From contig CAVQEZ010000026.1 of NCBI GenBank assembly GCA_963711635.1, forward strand, positions 1-64,000: DNA of 64,000 nucleotides. The letters are read 5' to 3'. Origin of the DNA: CADEED01 sp963711635. Lineage in GTDB: Bacteria; Pseudomonadota; Gammaproteobacteria; Steroidobacterales; Steroidobacteraceae. The notes under the pieces are model-generated. The model did not search any database, had not been told where the DNA came from, and was given only the letters and a program-made list of their open reading frames with translations. Both the position numbers and the translations under genes were made by a program. Below, piece after piece: positions 50,544 to 60,202 of the stretch (the stretch's first letter is position 1; every line of letters begins with the position of its first letter).

Positions 50544-52027
50544 TCCGGGAACTGGTCATCGTCGGTCGGGATGCGCCGGTGTGGCTGTCGGCGTGCGTGA
50601 TGCAATACGCGCTCGGTCCCGCGGGCGTCAACGTCACCGTGGTCGAGCTGCCGCCGCGCACCCAGCCCGCCGACCTGTGCATCTCGCTGCCGGCGCTCGA
50701 AGCCCTGCACGGGCGCATGCGCATCGACGAATCGCGGCTCATTGCCGCGACGCGCGCGGCATTCACATTGGGCCGCCGCTTCGTCGACGGCTCGGGTAGC
50801 GCGCCGCCGTTCTTTCATGCCCATGGCTCGATCGGCACGCGCATCGATCGCAAGGAATTCCTGCCGCAGTGGCTGCGTGCACGCGCTCAGGGCCTGGATA
50901 CGAGCTTCGAAGAATTCTCGCTGACCGCCGCCGCGGCGCGTTGTGGCCGCATGCTGTTGCCGGACGCGGCCACCGAAGGTTTCGGATTCACCGACTATGG
51001 CTACCACCTTCCGGCCATCCCGTACGCGGCCTGGCTGCGGCAGCTGGCGCTGCGCCGCGGCGTGAAAACGCTGGCGACGCGCACGCTCGAAGTCCGCAGC
51101 GACGCGCGCGGCATCGGTGCTCTGCTGCTCGAAGACGGTCGGACCATCGCCGGCGACTTCTTTCTCGACGTCACGGGACCCGAAGCCTTGCTCGCAACCG
51201 CCCTCGGCGTCGAAGTCGAAAACTGGCGCGATGGCTTCGTGGTCGACCGCGTGCTCAGCGGCTGCGGCGAATTGCGCGCACCGCTGCCCATCCACTCCGA
51301 GATCCGCGCGGACGCCACGGGCTGGGTCGCGGTGGCGGCGAGCCAGCTGTGCATGCACGTTCAGCACGCCTATTGCAGCGCGCTGGTGCCCGAGGCCATG
51401 GCGCTGGAAAACGCCGCGGGCATGGCGCTGCGGCAGGTCGTGGTTCGCGAACGTCATCCCGGGCGCCGCGTGCGCGCCTGGGAAAAGAATTGCGTGGCCA
51501 TCGGCGAGGCCGCGTGCGTGTTCGACCCGTTGCACTTCCTCGATCTGCACAGCGTGCAGTTGAGCCTGGTACACCTGCTGCACCTGTTCCCCGTACAGGA
51601 CGACTTCGGCGTGGAGCGCACCGAATACAACCAGAACCTGCGCTCCGCCTTCGGGCGCATGCGCGACTTCCAGAGCGCGCATTACTTCCTGAATCGTTAC
51701 GGCCTGAACCGCGCCGACGGCGACTTCTGGTCGCGCGCGCGCACGACGGCCGTGAGCCAGGAGCTCGCGCACAAGATCGACGCCTTCCGCGCGCGCGGCG
51801 AGACCGTCCACTACGAGGACGAGACCTTCAACATCGACGACTGGCAGGCCCTGTTCATCGGACATGGCCTGCTTCCGGAAACCTGGGATCCGGCCGTCGA
51901 CCGCACACCCGTCGAGACGTGCCAGCACGAGCTCGGCCGCATCCGCGATTTCATCCGGCGCAAGGTCGAGGAGCAGCGCACGCACTCGGCCTACCTGCAA
52001 AGCGTCTGCACGCGCCAAATACAATAG
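50540..52027 (+). CDS. degenerate tryptophan-halogenase homologue
   Basis: 495 residues from GTG 50540, in the overlap GTGA with the previous gene; an earlier in-frame ATG at 50408 is implausible because it overlaps the first halogenase by 135 bp. It aligns along its length (for example KEFLPQWLRARAQGLDTSFE with FWLRARQQGL of its neighbour), but the functional residues are gone: the FAD loop is VIVGRDAPVWLSA, the catalytic lysine position is Thr76 (AFTLGRRF), WxWxIP is GWVAVA near residue 262, and EPLEST is DPLHFLD (His332). Hence probably a pseudoenzyme or a subunit of the intact halogenase. Reading frame is fully open, so it is under selection. Confidence 0.8.
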   Translation: MIRELVIVGRDAPVWLSACVMQYALGPAGVNVTVVELPPRTQPADLCISLPALEALHGRMRIDESRLIAATRAAFTLGRRFVDGSGSAPPFFHAHGSIGTRIDRKEFLPQWLRARAQGLDTSFEEFSLTAAAARCGRMLLPDAATEGFGFTDYGYHLPAIPYAAWLRQLALRRGVKTLATRTLEVRSDARGIGALLLEDGRTIAGDFFLDVTGPEALLATALGVEVENWRDGFVVDRVLSGCGELRAPLPIHSEIRADATGWVAVAASQLCMHVQHAYCSALVPEAMALENAAGMALRQVVVRERHPGRRVRAWEKNCVAIGEAACVFDPLHFLDLHSVQLSLVHLLHLFPVQDDFGVERTEYNQNLRSAFGRMRDFQSAHYFLNRYGLNRADGDFWSRARTTAVSQELAHKIDAFRARGETVHYEDETFNIDDWQALFIGHGLLPETWDPAVDRTPVETCQHELGRIRDFIRRKVEEQRTHSAYLQSVCTRQIQ

Positions 52028-52045
52028 TTAGACCAGGAAACGCCC

Positions 52046-54112
52046 ATGTCGAAGTCGATTTCGGCCGCCAGCTGCGGCCTCGTGTTCACCCTCGCGGCGG
52101 CCGTGTGCACCGCGCAACCGGCCGCGACGCGCGCCGGCAGCTGCGTGGATTCGCCGCGCGCGGTGCTCACGATGTGCGTCGCGGCCGACGCGCACGGCCC
52201 GTACTACGAGGTGTACCGGGGCGAACGCACGGTGATCGCGCATGCGCGCCTGGGACTGGTGCTCGACGGCTTCGGCAACGCACCCGCCACCCAGGTCGCG
52301 AACGAACGGCGCCGCGCCGTGGACCTGCGTTGGGAGCAGCCCTGGGGCGAGCAACGCGTCATTCGCGACCAGCACAACGCGCTCACGGTGACGCTGTCGG
52401 GCAGCGCCCCCGCGCTCACCGAGCCCTACGATCTCAGCGTGCGCGTGTTCGACGACGGCATCGGCTTTCGCTACGAGTTCAACCAGGTTGCCGCTTCGCG
52501 TGATGTCGCCATCCTGGACGAGCTCACCGAATTCCGTTTGTCCGACGGAAGGGAGGCCGGCGACTTCGACGCCTGGTGGTACCCGGCGCGCCAACCCGAC
52601 CGCGACGAATACCTCTACAAACGCGCGCGGCTGTTCGAGGTGAATCTCGCGGAGACTCCATTGACCCTGCAGTCGCCGGGTCTCTATCTATCCATCCACG
52701 AAGCCGCCCTGGTCGACTACGCCAGCATGAACCTGCGGCGCACCGCCGAGCGCACGCTCAAGGCCGACCTGATGCCCTGGTCGGACGGCGTGCTGGTGCG
52801 CAAGCGTGGACCCTTCACCACGCCCTGGCGCATGGTGCTGGTGGCCGATACACCCATGGCGCTGGCCGATTCCCGCGTCGAGCTCAATCTCAACGAGCCT
52901 AACAAGCTGGCCGACACTTCCTGGATCCACACCGGCAAGTACGTGGGCGTGTGGTGGGAAATGCACCTCAACCGCTCGACCTGGGGCAGCGGCGACAAGC
53001 ACGGCGCCAACGATGCGAACGTGAAGCGCTACATCGACTTCGCCGCGAAAAACGGCCTCGGCGGCGTGCTGGTCGAGGGCTGGAACCAGGGATGGGACGG
53101 CGACTGGATCGCCAACGGCAAACACTTCAGCTTCACCGAGTCCTATCCGGATTTCGATCTGCCGCGCCTCGCGGCATATGCCGGCGAGCGCGGCGTGCGC
53201 CTCATCGGCCACAATGAAACCGCGGGCGCGCTCGAGAACTACGAACGGCAGCTCGAGGCGGCCATGGCGCTGTACCAGAAAAACGGCGTCAGCGTGGTCA
53301 AGACCGGCTACGTGAAGCCCAATGGTTCCATCGAGCGCACGCTGCAGGATGGCAGCGTCGGCCACGAATGGTTCGCGGGCCAGTACCGCGTGCGCCATGA
53401 GCTCAAGGTGGCCGAGGTCGCGGCCGCGCATCGCATTTCGATCGATGCCCACGAACCGGTGAAGGACACGGGGCTGCGCCGCACCTGGCCCAACATGCTC
53501 AGCCGCGAAGGCGCGCGCGGGCAGGAGTTCAACGCCTGGGGCCGGCCCACGAATCCGCCCGAGCATCTGACCATCCTGCCCTTCACGCGCCTGCTCGCCG
53601 GCCCCATGGATTTCACGCCGGGCATCTTCGATCTCACCTTCGGCAAGACCGATATCAACGAGCGCGTGCAGTCGACGCTGGCCACGCAGCTCGCGCTGTA
53701 CGTGCTGGTGTACAGCCCCGTGCACATGGCCGCGGACCTGCCCGAGAACTACGAAAAACGGCCCGACGCTTTCCAGTTCATCCGCGACGTACCCACCGAC
53801 TGGGAGACTTCGCGCACCTTGCAGGCCGAGATCGGTGATTACGTGGTGATCGCGCGCCAGCAACGCGACGGCCGGGACTGGTTCCTGGGCGCGACCACCG
53901 ACGAGAACGCGCGCAATCTCGGCATCCCGCTGGATTTCCTCGCGCCGGGCAGGCGCTACGAAGCGCAGATCTATCGCGACGCTCCGGGCGCGGACTACCG
54001 CACGAATCCCGCGGCGCTGGCGATCGAGAAACGGCGCGTCACTTCCACGGACACGCTCGACGCGGTGCTGGCGCCCGGCGGCGGCCTGGCGGTGCGCTTC
54101 CGCGCACTCTAA
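52046..54112 (+). CDS. glycoside hydrolase family 97
   Basis: Secreted alpha-glycosidase of the SusB type, 688 residues, signal peptide SCGLVFTLAAAVCTAQPAA. GH97 blocks: GVLVEGWNQGWDGDW near residue 345, RLIGHNETAGALENYERQ near 387 and RISIDAHEPVKDTG near 467. The two glutamates in HNET and AHEP match the calcium/base ligands of inverting SusB enzymes, and VVKTGYV has glycine where retaining members have the nucleophilic aspartate, so alpha-glucosidase activity by inversion is expected (family knowledge, from memory). It starts 18 bp after the halogenase homologue. The stop TAA is inside CTAACTA (54109-54115), whose complement ends the next gene. Confidence 0.9.
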   Translation: MSKSISAASCGLVFTLAAAVCTAQPAATRAGSCVDSPRAVLTMCVAADAHGPYYEVYRGERTVIAHARLGLVLDGFGNAPATQVANERRRAVDLRWEQPWGEQRVIRDQHNALTVTLSGSAPALTEPYDLSVRVFDDGIGFRYEFNQVAASRDVAILDELTEFRLSDGREAGDFDAWWYPARQPDRDEYLYKRARLFEVNLAETPLTLQSPGLYLSIHEAALVDYASMNLRRTAERTLKADLMPWSDGVLVRKRGPFTTPWRMVLVADTPMALADSRVELNLNEPNKLADTSWIHTGKYVGVWWEMHLNRSTWGSGDKHGANDANVKRYIDFAAKNGLGGVLVEGWNQGWDGDWIANGKHFSFTESYPDFDLPRLAAYAGERGVRLIGHNETAGALENYERQLEAAMALYQKNGVSVVKTGYVKPNGSIERTLQDGSVGHEWFAGQYRVRHELKVAEVAAAHRISIDAHEPVKDTGLRRTWPNMLSREGARGQEFNAWGRPTNPPEHLTILPFTRLLAGPMDFTPGIFDLTFGKTDINERVQSTLATQLALYVLVYSPVHMAADLPENYEKRPDAFQFIRDVPTDWETSRTLQAEIGDYVVIARQQRDGRDWFLGATTDENARNLGIPLDFLAPGRRYEAQIYRDAPGADYRTNPAALAIEKRRVTSTDTLDAVLAPGGGLAVRFRAL

Positions 54113-55595
54113 CTACATTGCGGGGCGCGCGTCGACGGTGTCGCGGACCCGGAACACCGCCAGCCCCGCGAGGATCCAGCCGGCCGCGGCGATGACGAAG
54201 GTGTACGACGGGTCGCCGCCCCCGACCACGTCGAACAGCCAGCCCAGCACGGCCGCCGCCAGCAGCTGCGGGATCACGATGAAGATGTTGAAGATGCCCA
54301 TGTTCACGCCCATTTTTCGCGACGGCAGGTTGTTGGCGAGCATGGCGTAGGGCAAGGCGATGATCGACGCCCAGGCGAAGCCGAGGCCGACCATCGAGGC
54401 CAGCAGCCAGTCGGGATCGCGGATCAGCATCATCGACAACAACCCGGCGGCGCCGATCCACAGATTGACCTGGTGCGTGCGGCGCATGCCGAAGCGCCGC
54501 ACGAAGAATGGCAGGATCACTGCGGCCAGTGCACCGAGCCCGTTATACGTCGCGAACAGGACACCCACCCAGTTGGCACCGGCCTCGTATTCGGGTGAGC
54601 CGGGGCTGGTGGCGCCGAAGTGCAGCTTCGCGACCGCGGGCGCGGTGTACACGAAGATCGTGAACAGGCTGAACCACGAGAAGAACTGCACCAGCGCCAG
54701 CCAGCGCATCGACCCCGACATCGTTTCGAGATCGTCGACGATACTGGTGAAGGCATTGCGCGCCTGGATCGCGCTGGCCGCGAGCAGGGATACGCCGTAG
54801 GCAATGGCGGCAAACACCAGCACATACAGCGCGAGGCGCGCATTCGTCAGCCAGCCTGCCAACAACCCCGCCAGTCCCAGGCCGAGCCACACGAAGGCGT
54901 GACGGCGCATGCGCGCGGACGACCTCTCGGCAGGGCGCTCGATGGCGCCGGCGTCGAACTTCTCCAGCGTCTCGGGCGGATACTCGCGCGTGCTGAAGGC
55001 CGACCCGCACACGGCGACGATGAGCAGCGTCGCGCCGACATAGAACGCGATTTTCACCGCGTCGCTGATCTCGCCGCCAGGCGCGCTCGACGACACTCCG
55101 AGCTGGGTCGCAGCCCATGGCAGCAGGCTGCCCACGACGGCGCCAATGCTCGCGAAGAACATGTACATGAGATAGCCGGTGGAGCGCTGCTCGGCCGGCA
55201 TCTGGTCGGCGACCAGCGCGCGGAACGGACCCATCGGTGAAATTCACCGACGCATCCAGCATCCACAACATCAGCATGGCCGTCCACAGCGTCGCGGCAT
55301 TCGGCATCGCGATGAGCGCGCAGGCCGCGAACACCGCGCCGACCAGGAAATACGGGCGCCTTCTGCCGAAACGCGTCCAGGTGCGGTCCGAGTAGTAGCC
55401 GACCAGCGGCTGGACGATCAGGCCGGTGATGGGACCGGCCAGCCACAGCAGCGGAACGCTATCGAGACTGGCGCCAAGGTTCTGGAAGATGCGCGTGGCA
55501 TTGGCCTGCGGCAGCGCGAATCCGAACTGGATGCCGAACGCGCCCAGGCAGATCTTGCAGACCTGCCAGGCGGAGAGATGGGGCTTCGAGAGCAC
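54113..55595 (-). CDS. MFS sugar transporter, one frameshift
   Basis: Inner-membrane permease, about 494 residues from GTG 55595, similar to SLC45/sucrose-type MFS members: FALPQANATRIFQNLGASLD, DRTWTRFGRRRPYFLVGAVF and QVNLWIGAAGLLSMMLIRDP, about 12 membrane segments. One indel near 55237 interrupts LDASVNF-TMGPFRALVADQMP. Convergent with GH97, sharing the CTAACTA stop region; it would take up the sugar released in the periplasm, completing the locus LacI-TonB receptor-halogenases-GH97-MFS. The frameshift is isolated and could be an error. Confidence 0.87.
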
Positions 55596-55643
55596 ATGCG
55601 ATGTTAGGAGGCGCGCAGGCGCGCCTCAACACCGCATACGTAT

Positions 55644-56866
55644 TCAGTTCACCGGGATGAGCAGATACGCGTGCGTGTCGTGGCAGGTGCTGGCGTCCGA
55701 CACGAAGTCCGCCGTCCGGCAGTCAGCACGGCTGCGGGCATGGCTTCTCGGGATCGGAGGCGCGATATCCAAACGCCATGATTTCGCCGCGCTCCGTGAT
55801 GGAAGTGGCCTGCAGCAACCTGATGCGGGGCCGCCCGATCAACTGACGATCGAGCTCGGTCACGCGACCATCGATCCAGATCACGGCACGCTGTGTGTCC
55901 GTGGCGCCGTCAAAGCACAGCGCGTCGTCGGCGTAGCCCACGATGACACCGTCTTCAGTGATGTTCAGCGCAATGCCCGATACGGCGCCTGCCGGTTTCG
56001 GCAGCACTCGCTCGCGATGGCGGGCGTCCCAGATCAGCGGCGTAGACCGCGCGCACATCGGCGGTCCATCCGACTCGATTACTGTCGCGACGCCGACCGC
56101 AACCCCGCGGTCGTTCAAGTCGGTAGGCGGTGCTGCTTTCGGATCCCGTGGCCTGGTGCAGCCTCACGATCGCGCCGCTGCGCCAGTTCCAGGTTGCGGC
56201 CTGGCCGGCGATGGCGCCGGTGACGATGCCGGCATTGGTGATGCCGGCGGGACTGCCGTCCACGGGTCCCACCACTTCCTCGCCGCTCGGAATGCGCACC
56301 ACGGTGTGGATGCCGCAAAAGAAGCTCTCGGTCGGGGGTCGGAACGCCCCAGCCGACGATTTCGCCGCGCGCATTGGCCTCGATGGCGAGTGAAATGCCG
56401 AAGCTGCACAGCGGATCGGCACAGCGGATCGGCCCCGAACACCACGGACAGTCCGCCACCGCGTGTCCACTCACCCCGTCGAAACTGGGACCGGTCTGAA
56501 ATCCGTAAGCATTGTTGTAGATGTCGACTCCGAGCGGGACCGCCTCGAAGCCAGTATTGCGCGGCAGCAGATACGACCCGTTCAGCGGCGACCAGGCATA
56601 CGGTTTCGTGACTTGCCCGAAGAAGGGCTGCCCGTCGGAGCCCACGCTCTGGTCGTGATAGCAGCCCGCATTTCCCACCGCGGAAGCACCAGCAGGTTCA
56701 TGGCGCTGGCCGATTGCGTGGTGGCGTATCCGGGAAGGCAAGCAGGATCCTCGAGCTCCACCGCCGGAATCTCGTGGGCGAGGTAGCGCGGCGGTCGATC
56801 GTCATGTGCCAGGGCGGTGGTCGAGAGCGCGGCCAGCAAGGCGAGCGCGAGCAGATTCTTCTTCAT
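55644..56866 (-). CDS. HAF-repeat secreted protein, frameshifted
   Basis: Secreted repeat protein of about 400 residues. Signal peptide MKKNLLALALLAALSTTALA at 56866. The remainder has repeated modules typical of HAF-repeat beta-propeller-like proteins, such as NARGEIVGWG, NDRGVAVGVATVIESDGPPM, LNITEDGVIVGYADDALCFD and SITERGEIMAFGYRASDPEK. Slips near 56700, 56450, 56100 and 55725 divide it; correcting the last gives HAYLLIPVN-stop at 55644. Function unknown in the family; extracellular or periplasmic. Monocistronic; about 48 bp from the MFS start. Confidence 0.75.
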
Positions 56867-56983
56867 GTCTCCCCCTTGTGGCGGGACAAACTACTCCAGA
56901 TTCATTGCACACGCGAGTAGTTCGATCGAAATCGCCGGCGCGGGGCGCGGCTCACGCTCCCTGAACGCGGGAACGGCCGGCGC

Positions 56984-57922
56984 TCAGCGCAACGCAGCGA
57001 CGAAATCCTTCATGAAGTCCGCGACGTTCACCGTGAGCGCCACCTTCGCATTGGGCGCCGCGTCCGGCGCCACGCGCGTGAGCCCATCCGCGTCCACGGC
57101 GATGCGCAGCGCGGTCAGTTCGTACGGGCGGCGTGGCGCCACCAGCTCCACGGCCAGCACGTCGAACAGCGTCGGGTCGTTGCCCTTCCAGTGATTCGTG
57201 TGCCGCCAGACCTGGTCCAGTGCAGCCAGCGCATCGTTGAGCGGCACGCCGCGCGCGAACACTTCCACGCGCATTTCCGGCGTGAGCTTCAGGTCGGCGG
57301 TCGAATCCAGCGGCGCGACCAGCAGCGGCACGCCGGACTCGAACACGGTCTGCGCGGCCTTGGCATTCGACTTGATGTTCCATTCCGGCTCGGGTTTCGA
57401 GCCGGCGGCATAGCCGCGGTAGATAGACCCGCCCATCAGCGAGATCGCGCGGATCTTCCTGCCGATGCCGGGTTCGGCCTCGAGCAGAGCCGCCATGTTG
57501 GTGAGCTCGCCCACCGCGATCAGCGTGACCTTTCCGGGCCGCGCGTTGATTTCGCGCCGCATGAACTCGATGGCGCCCGACTCGTGCAGGCTTGGCGACG
57601 AGAAGCCGGCGGCCCATTCCACCTGCTTCATGTACTGCGTGGGTGTGGATATGCCGGCGTACACCGGCACCCTGGCCCATTTGCCGCCGGCCACGTTCAG
57701 TAGCTTGGCCGCCAGCCGCGCGCGCGCCCTCGCGTCGCTGGACACCGTGGTCACGCCCAGCAGGTCGAGCTCGGGCCGATGCAGCAGCGCCGCCAATGCG
57801 TAGGCATCGTCGACGTCGGTGCCGATGTCGGTGTCGAAAATGACCGGCACCGCGGTCTGACCAAGGGCAGGACCGGCAAGACCCAGGACGCACAGAAGCC
57901 AACCACGAATTGCAGCGCGCAT
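56984..57922 (-). CDS. secreted nucleoside hydrolase
   Basis: Inosine-uridine preferring nucleoside hydrolase fold, 312 residues. The start MRAAIRGWLLCVLGLAG at 57922 gives a signal peptide (cleavage after ALG), preferred over an upstream ATG. The calcium site DTDIGTDVDDAYALAALL is close to the N-terminus of the mature part, with VTLIAVGELTNMAALLE and ISLMGGSIY typical. C-terminal NVADFMKDFVAALR. It would release ribose and bases from nucleosides in the periplasm. Intact; divergent from ogt. Confidence 0.88.
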   Translation of the reverse strand: MRAAIRGWLLCVLGLAGPALGQTAVPVIFDTDIGTDVDDAYALAALLHRPELDLLGVTTVSSDARARARLAAKLLNVAGGKWARVPVYAGISTPTQYMKQVEWAAGFSSPSLHESGAIEFMRREINARPGKVTLIAVGELTNMAALLEAEPGIGRKIRAISLMGGSIYRGYAAGSKPEPEWNIKSNAKAAQTVFESGVPLLVAPLDSTADLKLTPEMRVEVFARGVPLNDALAALDQVWRHTNHWKGNDPTLFDVLAVELVAPRRPYELTALRIAVDADGLTRVAPDAAPNAKVALTVNVADFMKDFVAALR

Positions 57923-58013
57923 CGTTCCCCCGAATGATGTGCGCGAAGTATAGACAAGCCCCCACCGCAAGCAGCGGGTCGCGGTCCCTGGCGGCGCTGG
58001 TAATCTCGCGGCC

Positions 58014-58520
58014 ATGGACGCCGAAAATCTCCATTACGAAGACATGGACTCACCGGTGGGCAGGCTGCGGCTGATTGCGTCGGACGAGGCACTGGTGGGC
58101 ATCTGGTTCGAGCACGGGCGCGATGCGGCACGCGGTGCCGCGGGACTGGCACCGAAATCATCGAAGATCCTGGCGCAGGCTCGTGCGCAGCTCGAGCAGT
58201 ACTTCGCCGGTAAGCGCCGCGATTTCGAGCTGCCACTGGATCCGCGCGGCACGGAGTTCCAGCGCCGCGTCTGGCGGCGCCTCACGCAGATTGCCTATGG
58301 CGATACCACCACCTACGGCGCCCTGGCGCATGAACTGGGCAATCCCAAGGGCTCGCGCGCCGTGGGCCTGGCCAATGGCAGCAACCCAATTCCCATCGTG
58401 ATTCCCTGCCATCGCGTCATCGGCGCCGACGGCTCGCTGACCGGATTTGGCGGCGGACTGGCCATCAAGGCGGCGCTGCTGGAGCTCGAAGGCTGCGCTG
58501 CGCAGCCACGCCTGTTTTGA
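58014..58520 (+). CDS. ogt: methylated-DNA--protein-cysteine methyltransferase
   Basis: Repairs O6-methylguanine by suicide transfer to its cysteine. 168 residues; N-terminal MDSPVGRLRLIASDEALVGI, helix GTEFQRRVWRRL, active site IPIVIPCHRVIGADGSLTGF (PCHRV at about residue 135) and GGLAIKAALLELEG. No Ada DNA-binding domain, hence the constitutive ogt type. Start ATG 58014, 91 bp from the divergent nucleoside hydrolase. Confidence 0.94.
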   Translation: MDAENLHYEDMDSPVGRLRLIASDEALVGIWFEHGRDAARGAAGLAPKSSKILAQARAQLEQYFAGKRRDFELPLDPRGTEFQRRVWRRLTQIAYGDTTTYGALAHELGNPKGSRAVGLANGSNPIPIVIPCHRVIGADGSLTGFGGGLAIKAALLELEGCAAQPRLF

Positions 58521-58640
58521 GGGCGCCGGGCTGCGGTGGTATTCGATTGGTCTTGTTCGGTCTTGCCATCGAAGAATAAAAGTCCGCCATCTGTTAAGCG
58601 GATTCGCCGCCCTCTTAAGGATGTGTACCATCGGCGCGCC

Positions 58641-59213
58641 ATGGCATCCGCCTCCGACCGCTATCTGGTCGCATCCCTCGAATTCGAAGGGGTGCTGCGC
58701 GCCTGTTTGCATCGATACGCGCGCAACATCGCGGACGTCGATGAGCTGCTGCAGGAAACCTATACGCATCTGCTCGCGGCGGGCTCACAACCGCGTGAGG
58801 AAATCCGCTCGATCCGCGCTTTCGCGTTGACGGTGGCACGCAATGTCGCGCTGTCGTGGCTGCGTCATCGGCAGGTGGTGCCCATCGAGCTGGTCGCGGA
58901 CATGGAGCAGCTGGAGTTGTTGGACGAACGCGGCCAGGTGGACGAGATCGTCAACACGCACCAGGAGCTGGCGTTGCTGACCGCGGCGGTGGCGCGGCTG
59001 CCGGCGCGTTGCCGCCAGGTGTTCACGCTGCGCAAGGTGTACGGGCTCAGCCAGAAGGAAATCGCCGCGGAGCTGAAGATCTCCGAGAACACTGTCGAGC
59101 AGCACCTGGCCAAGGGTGTACGCCTGTGCACTGCTGCGCTGGCGTCTTCGCCCGTGGCGGAAAGGCGCTCGCCGTGGTTTGAACGCGCGCGCCGCCGGGC
59201 GGAACGTCAATGA
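58641..59213 (+). CDS. ECF sigma factor, FecI-like
   Basis: 190 residues. Sigma-70 region 2 (RNIADVDELLQETYTHLLAA and IRAFALTVARNVALSWLR) and region 4 (ARLPARCRQVFTLRKVYGLS, then KEIAAELKISENTVEQHLAK) only, as in ECF factors. ATG 58641 chosen because the upstream frame to 58536 lacks family residues. The stop overlaps the FecR-like start (ATGA). It forms a FecI-FecR-FecA triad and should transcribe the receptor gene when the ligand binds. Confidence 0.88.
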   Translation: MASASDRYLVASLEFEGVLRACLHRYARNIADVDELLQETYTHLLAAGSQPREEIRSIRAFALTVARNVALSWLRHRQVVPIELVADMEQLELLDERGQVDEIVNTHQELALLTAAVARLPARCRQVFTLRKVYGLSQKEIAAELKISENTVEQHLAKGVRLCTAALASSPVAERRSPWFERARRRAERQ

Positions 59214-60161
59214 GCGCCGACCTCATCGAGCAGCAGTCCAGCCGCTGGCTGGCGCAGCGCGACGCCGGTTTCGATGCCGCACAGGCAGATGCGTTCGAAC
59301 AGTGGCTGCAGGCGGACATCCGCCATCGCGTCACCTATCTCAGGCTCGAAGCAGCCTGGCGACGCGGCGATCGACTGCGCGATCTGCGGCCGCTGGATCG
59401 CAGCATCAATCCCGATCTGCTGCGTCCACCGCGCCGCTACTGGACGCTGGCCATTGCCGCCAGCGTGGTGCTGGCATTGCTGGTCACGGGACTGTTCTTC
59501 GCGGAGTCGCAGCTCGGCTGGCAGCGTTACGAGACGCGCATCGGCGGCTTCTCGCGCATCGTGCTCGATGACGGCAGCGTCATCGACCTGAACACCGACA
59601 GTGATGTGCGCGTGCGCATCGGCTCGCACAAACGCGAGGTGCGACTGGAGCGCGGTGAAGGCCGCTTCCAGGTTGCGCACGACGCGACGCGGCCGTTCAC
59701 CGTGTCCGCCGCGAACGCGGACGTGCGTGCCCTGGGTACGGCATTCAGCGTGCGGCTGCACGATTCGAAGCAGGTCGACGTGCTGGTGTCGGAAGGAACC
59801 GTGGCCATTGCCGCCGCGCGCGTGGCCCACGCCCCGCCGGTGCACGCCGGCGAAGCGGCCGTGGTGCAGTCGGGCCGCGTGTCGGTGCGGCGCATCGAGC
59901 AGCAACAACTCGAGCGTCGCCAGTCGTGGATCTCCGGTCGCCTGCAATTCCGCGGCGATTCGCTGGCCGAGGCCGTCAGCGAATTCAATCGCTACAACCG
60001 CCGGCAATTGAAGCTGGCGGAGTCTTCGCTCGCCGCAACTGCGTGTCGGCGGTACGTTCAACGCCACCGACCCGGAGAGCTTTGCGGCGGCGCTGGCCAG
60101 CGCCTTCGATCTGCAAGTCGACCCCACCAACCCAGACTCCATCGTCCTTCGACCTCCGTGA
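59210..60161 (+). CDS. FecR-family anti-sigma/sigma regulator, one frameshift near the 3' end
   Basis: Inner-membrane protein linking an outer-membrane receptor to the sigma factor. N-terminal DUF4880-like domain (AQADAFEQWLQADIRHRVTY), one membrane segment (LAIAASVVLALLVTGLFFAE, about residues 81-100) and the periplasmic FecR domain (GGFSRIVLDDGSVIDLNTDS; NADVRALGTAFSVRLHDSKQ). One extra a near 60038 changes the frame after SLAA; without it the protein continues LRVGGTFNATDPESFAAALA and stops at 60161 (IVLRPP-stop), the usual ending. Without the correction it runs on into the next gene as an artificial fusion. Confidence 0.85.
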
Positions 60162-60202
60162 GCCGGGACGCAGCAGCGGGTTGGGCGCTGCGTGGCGACT
60201 CG

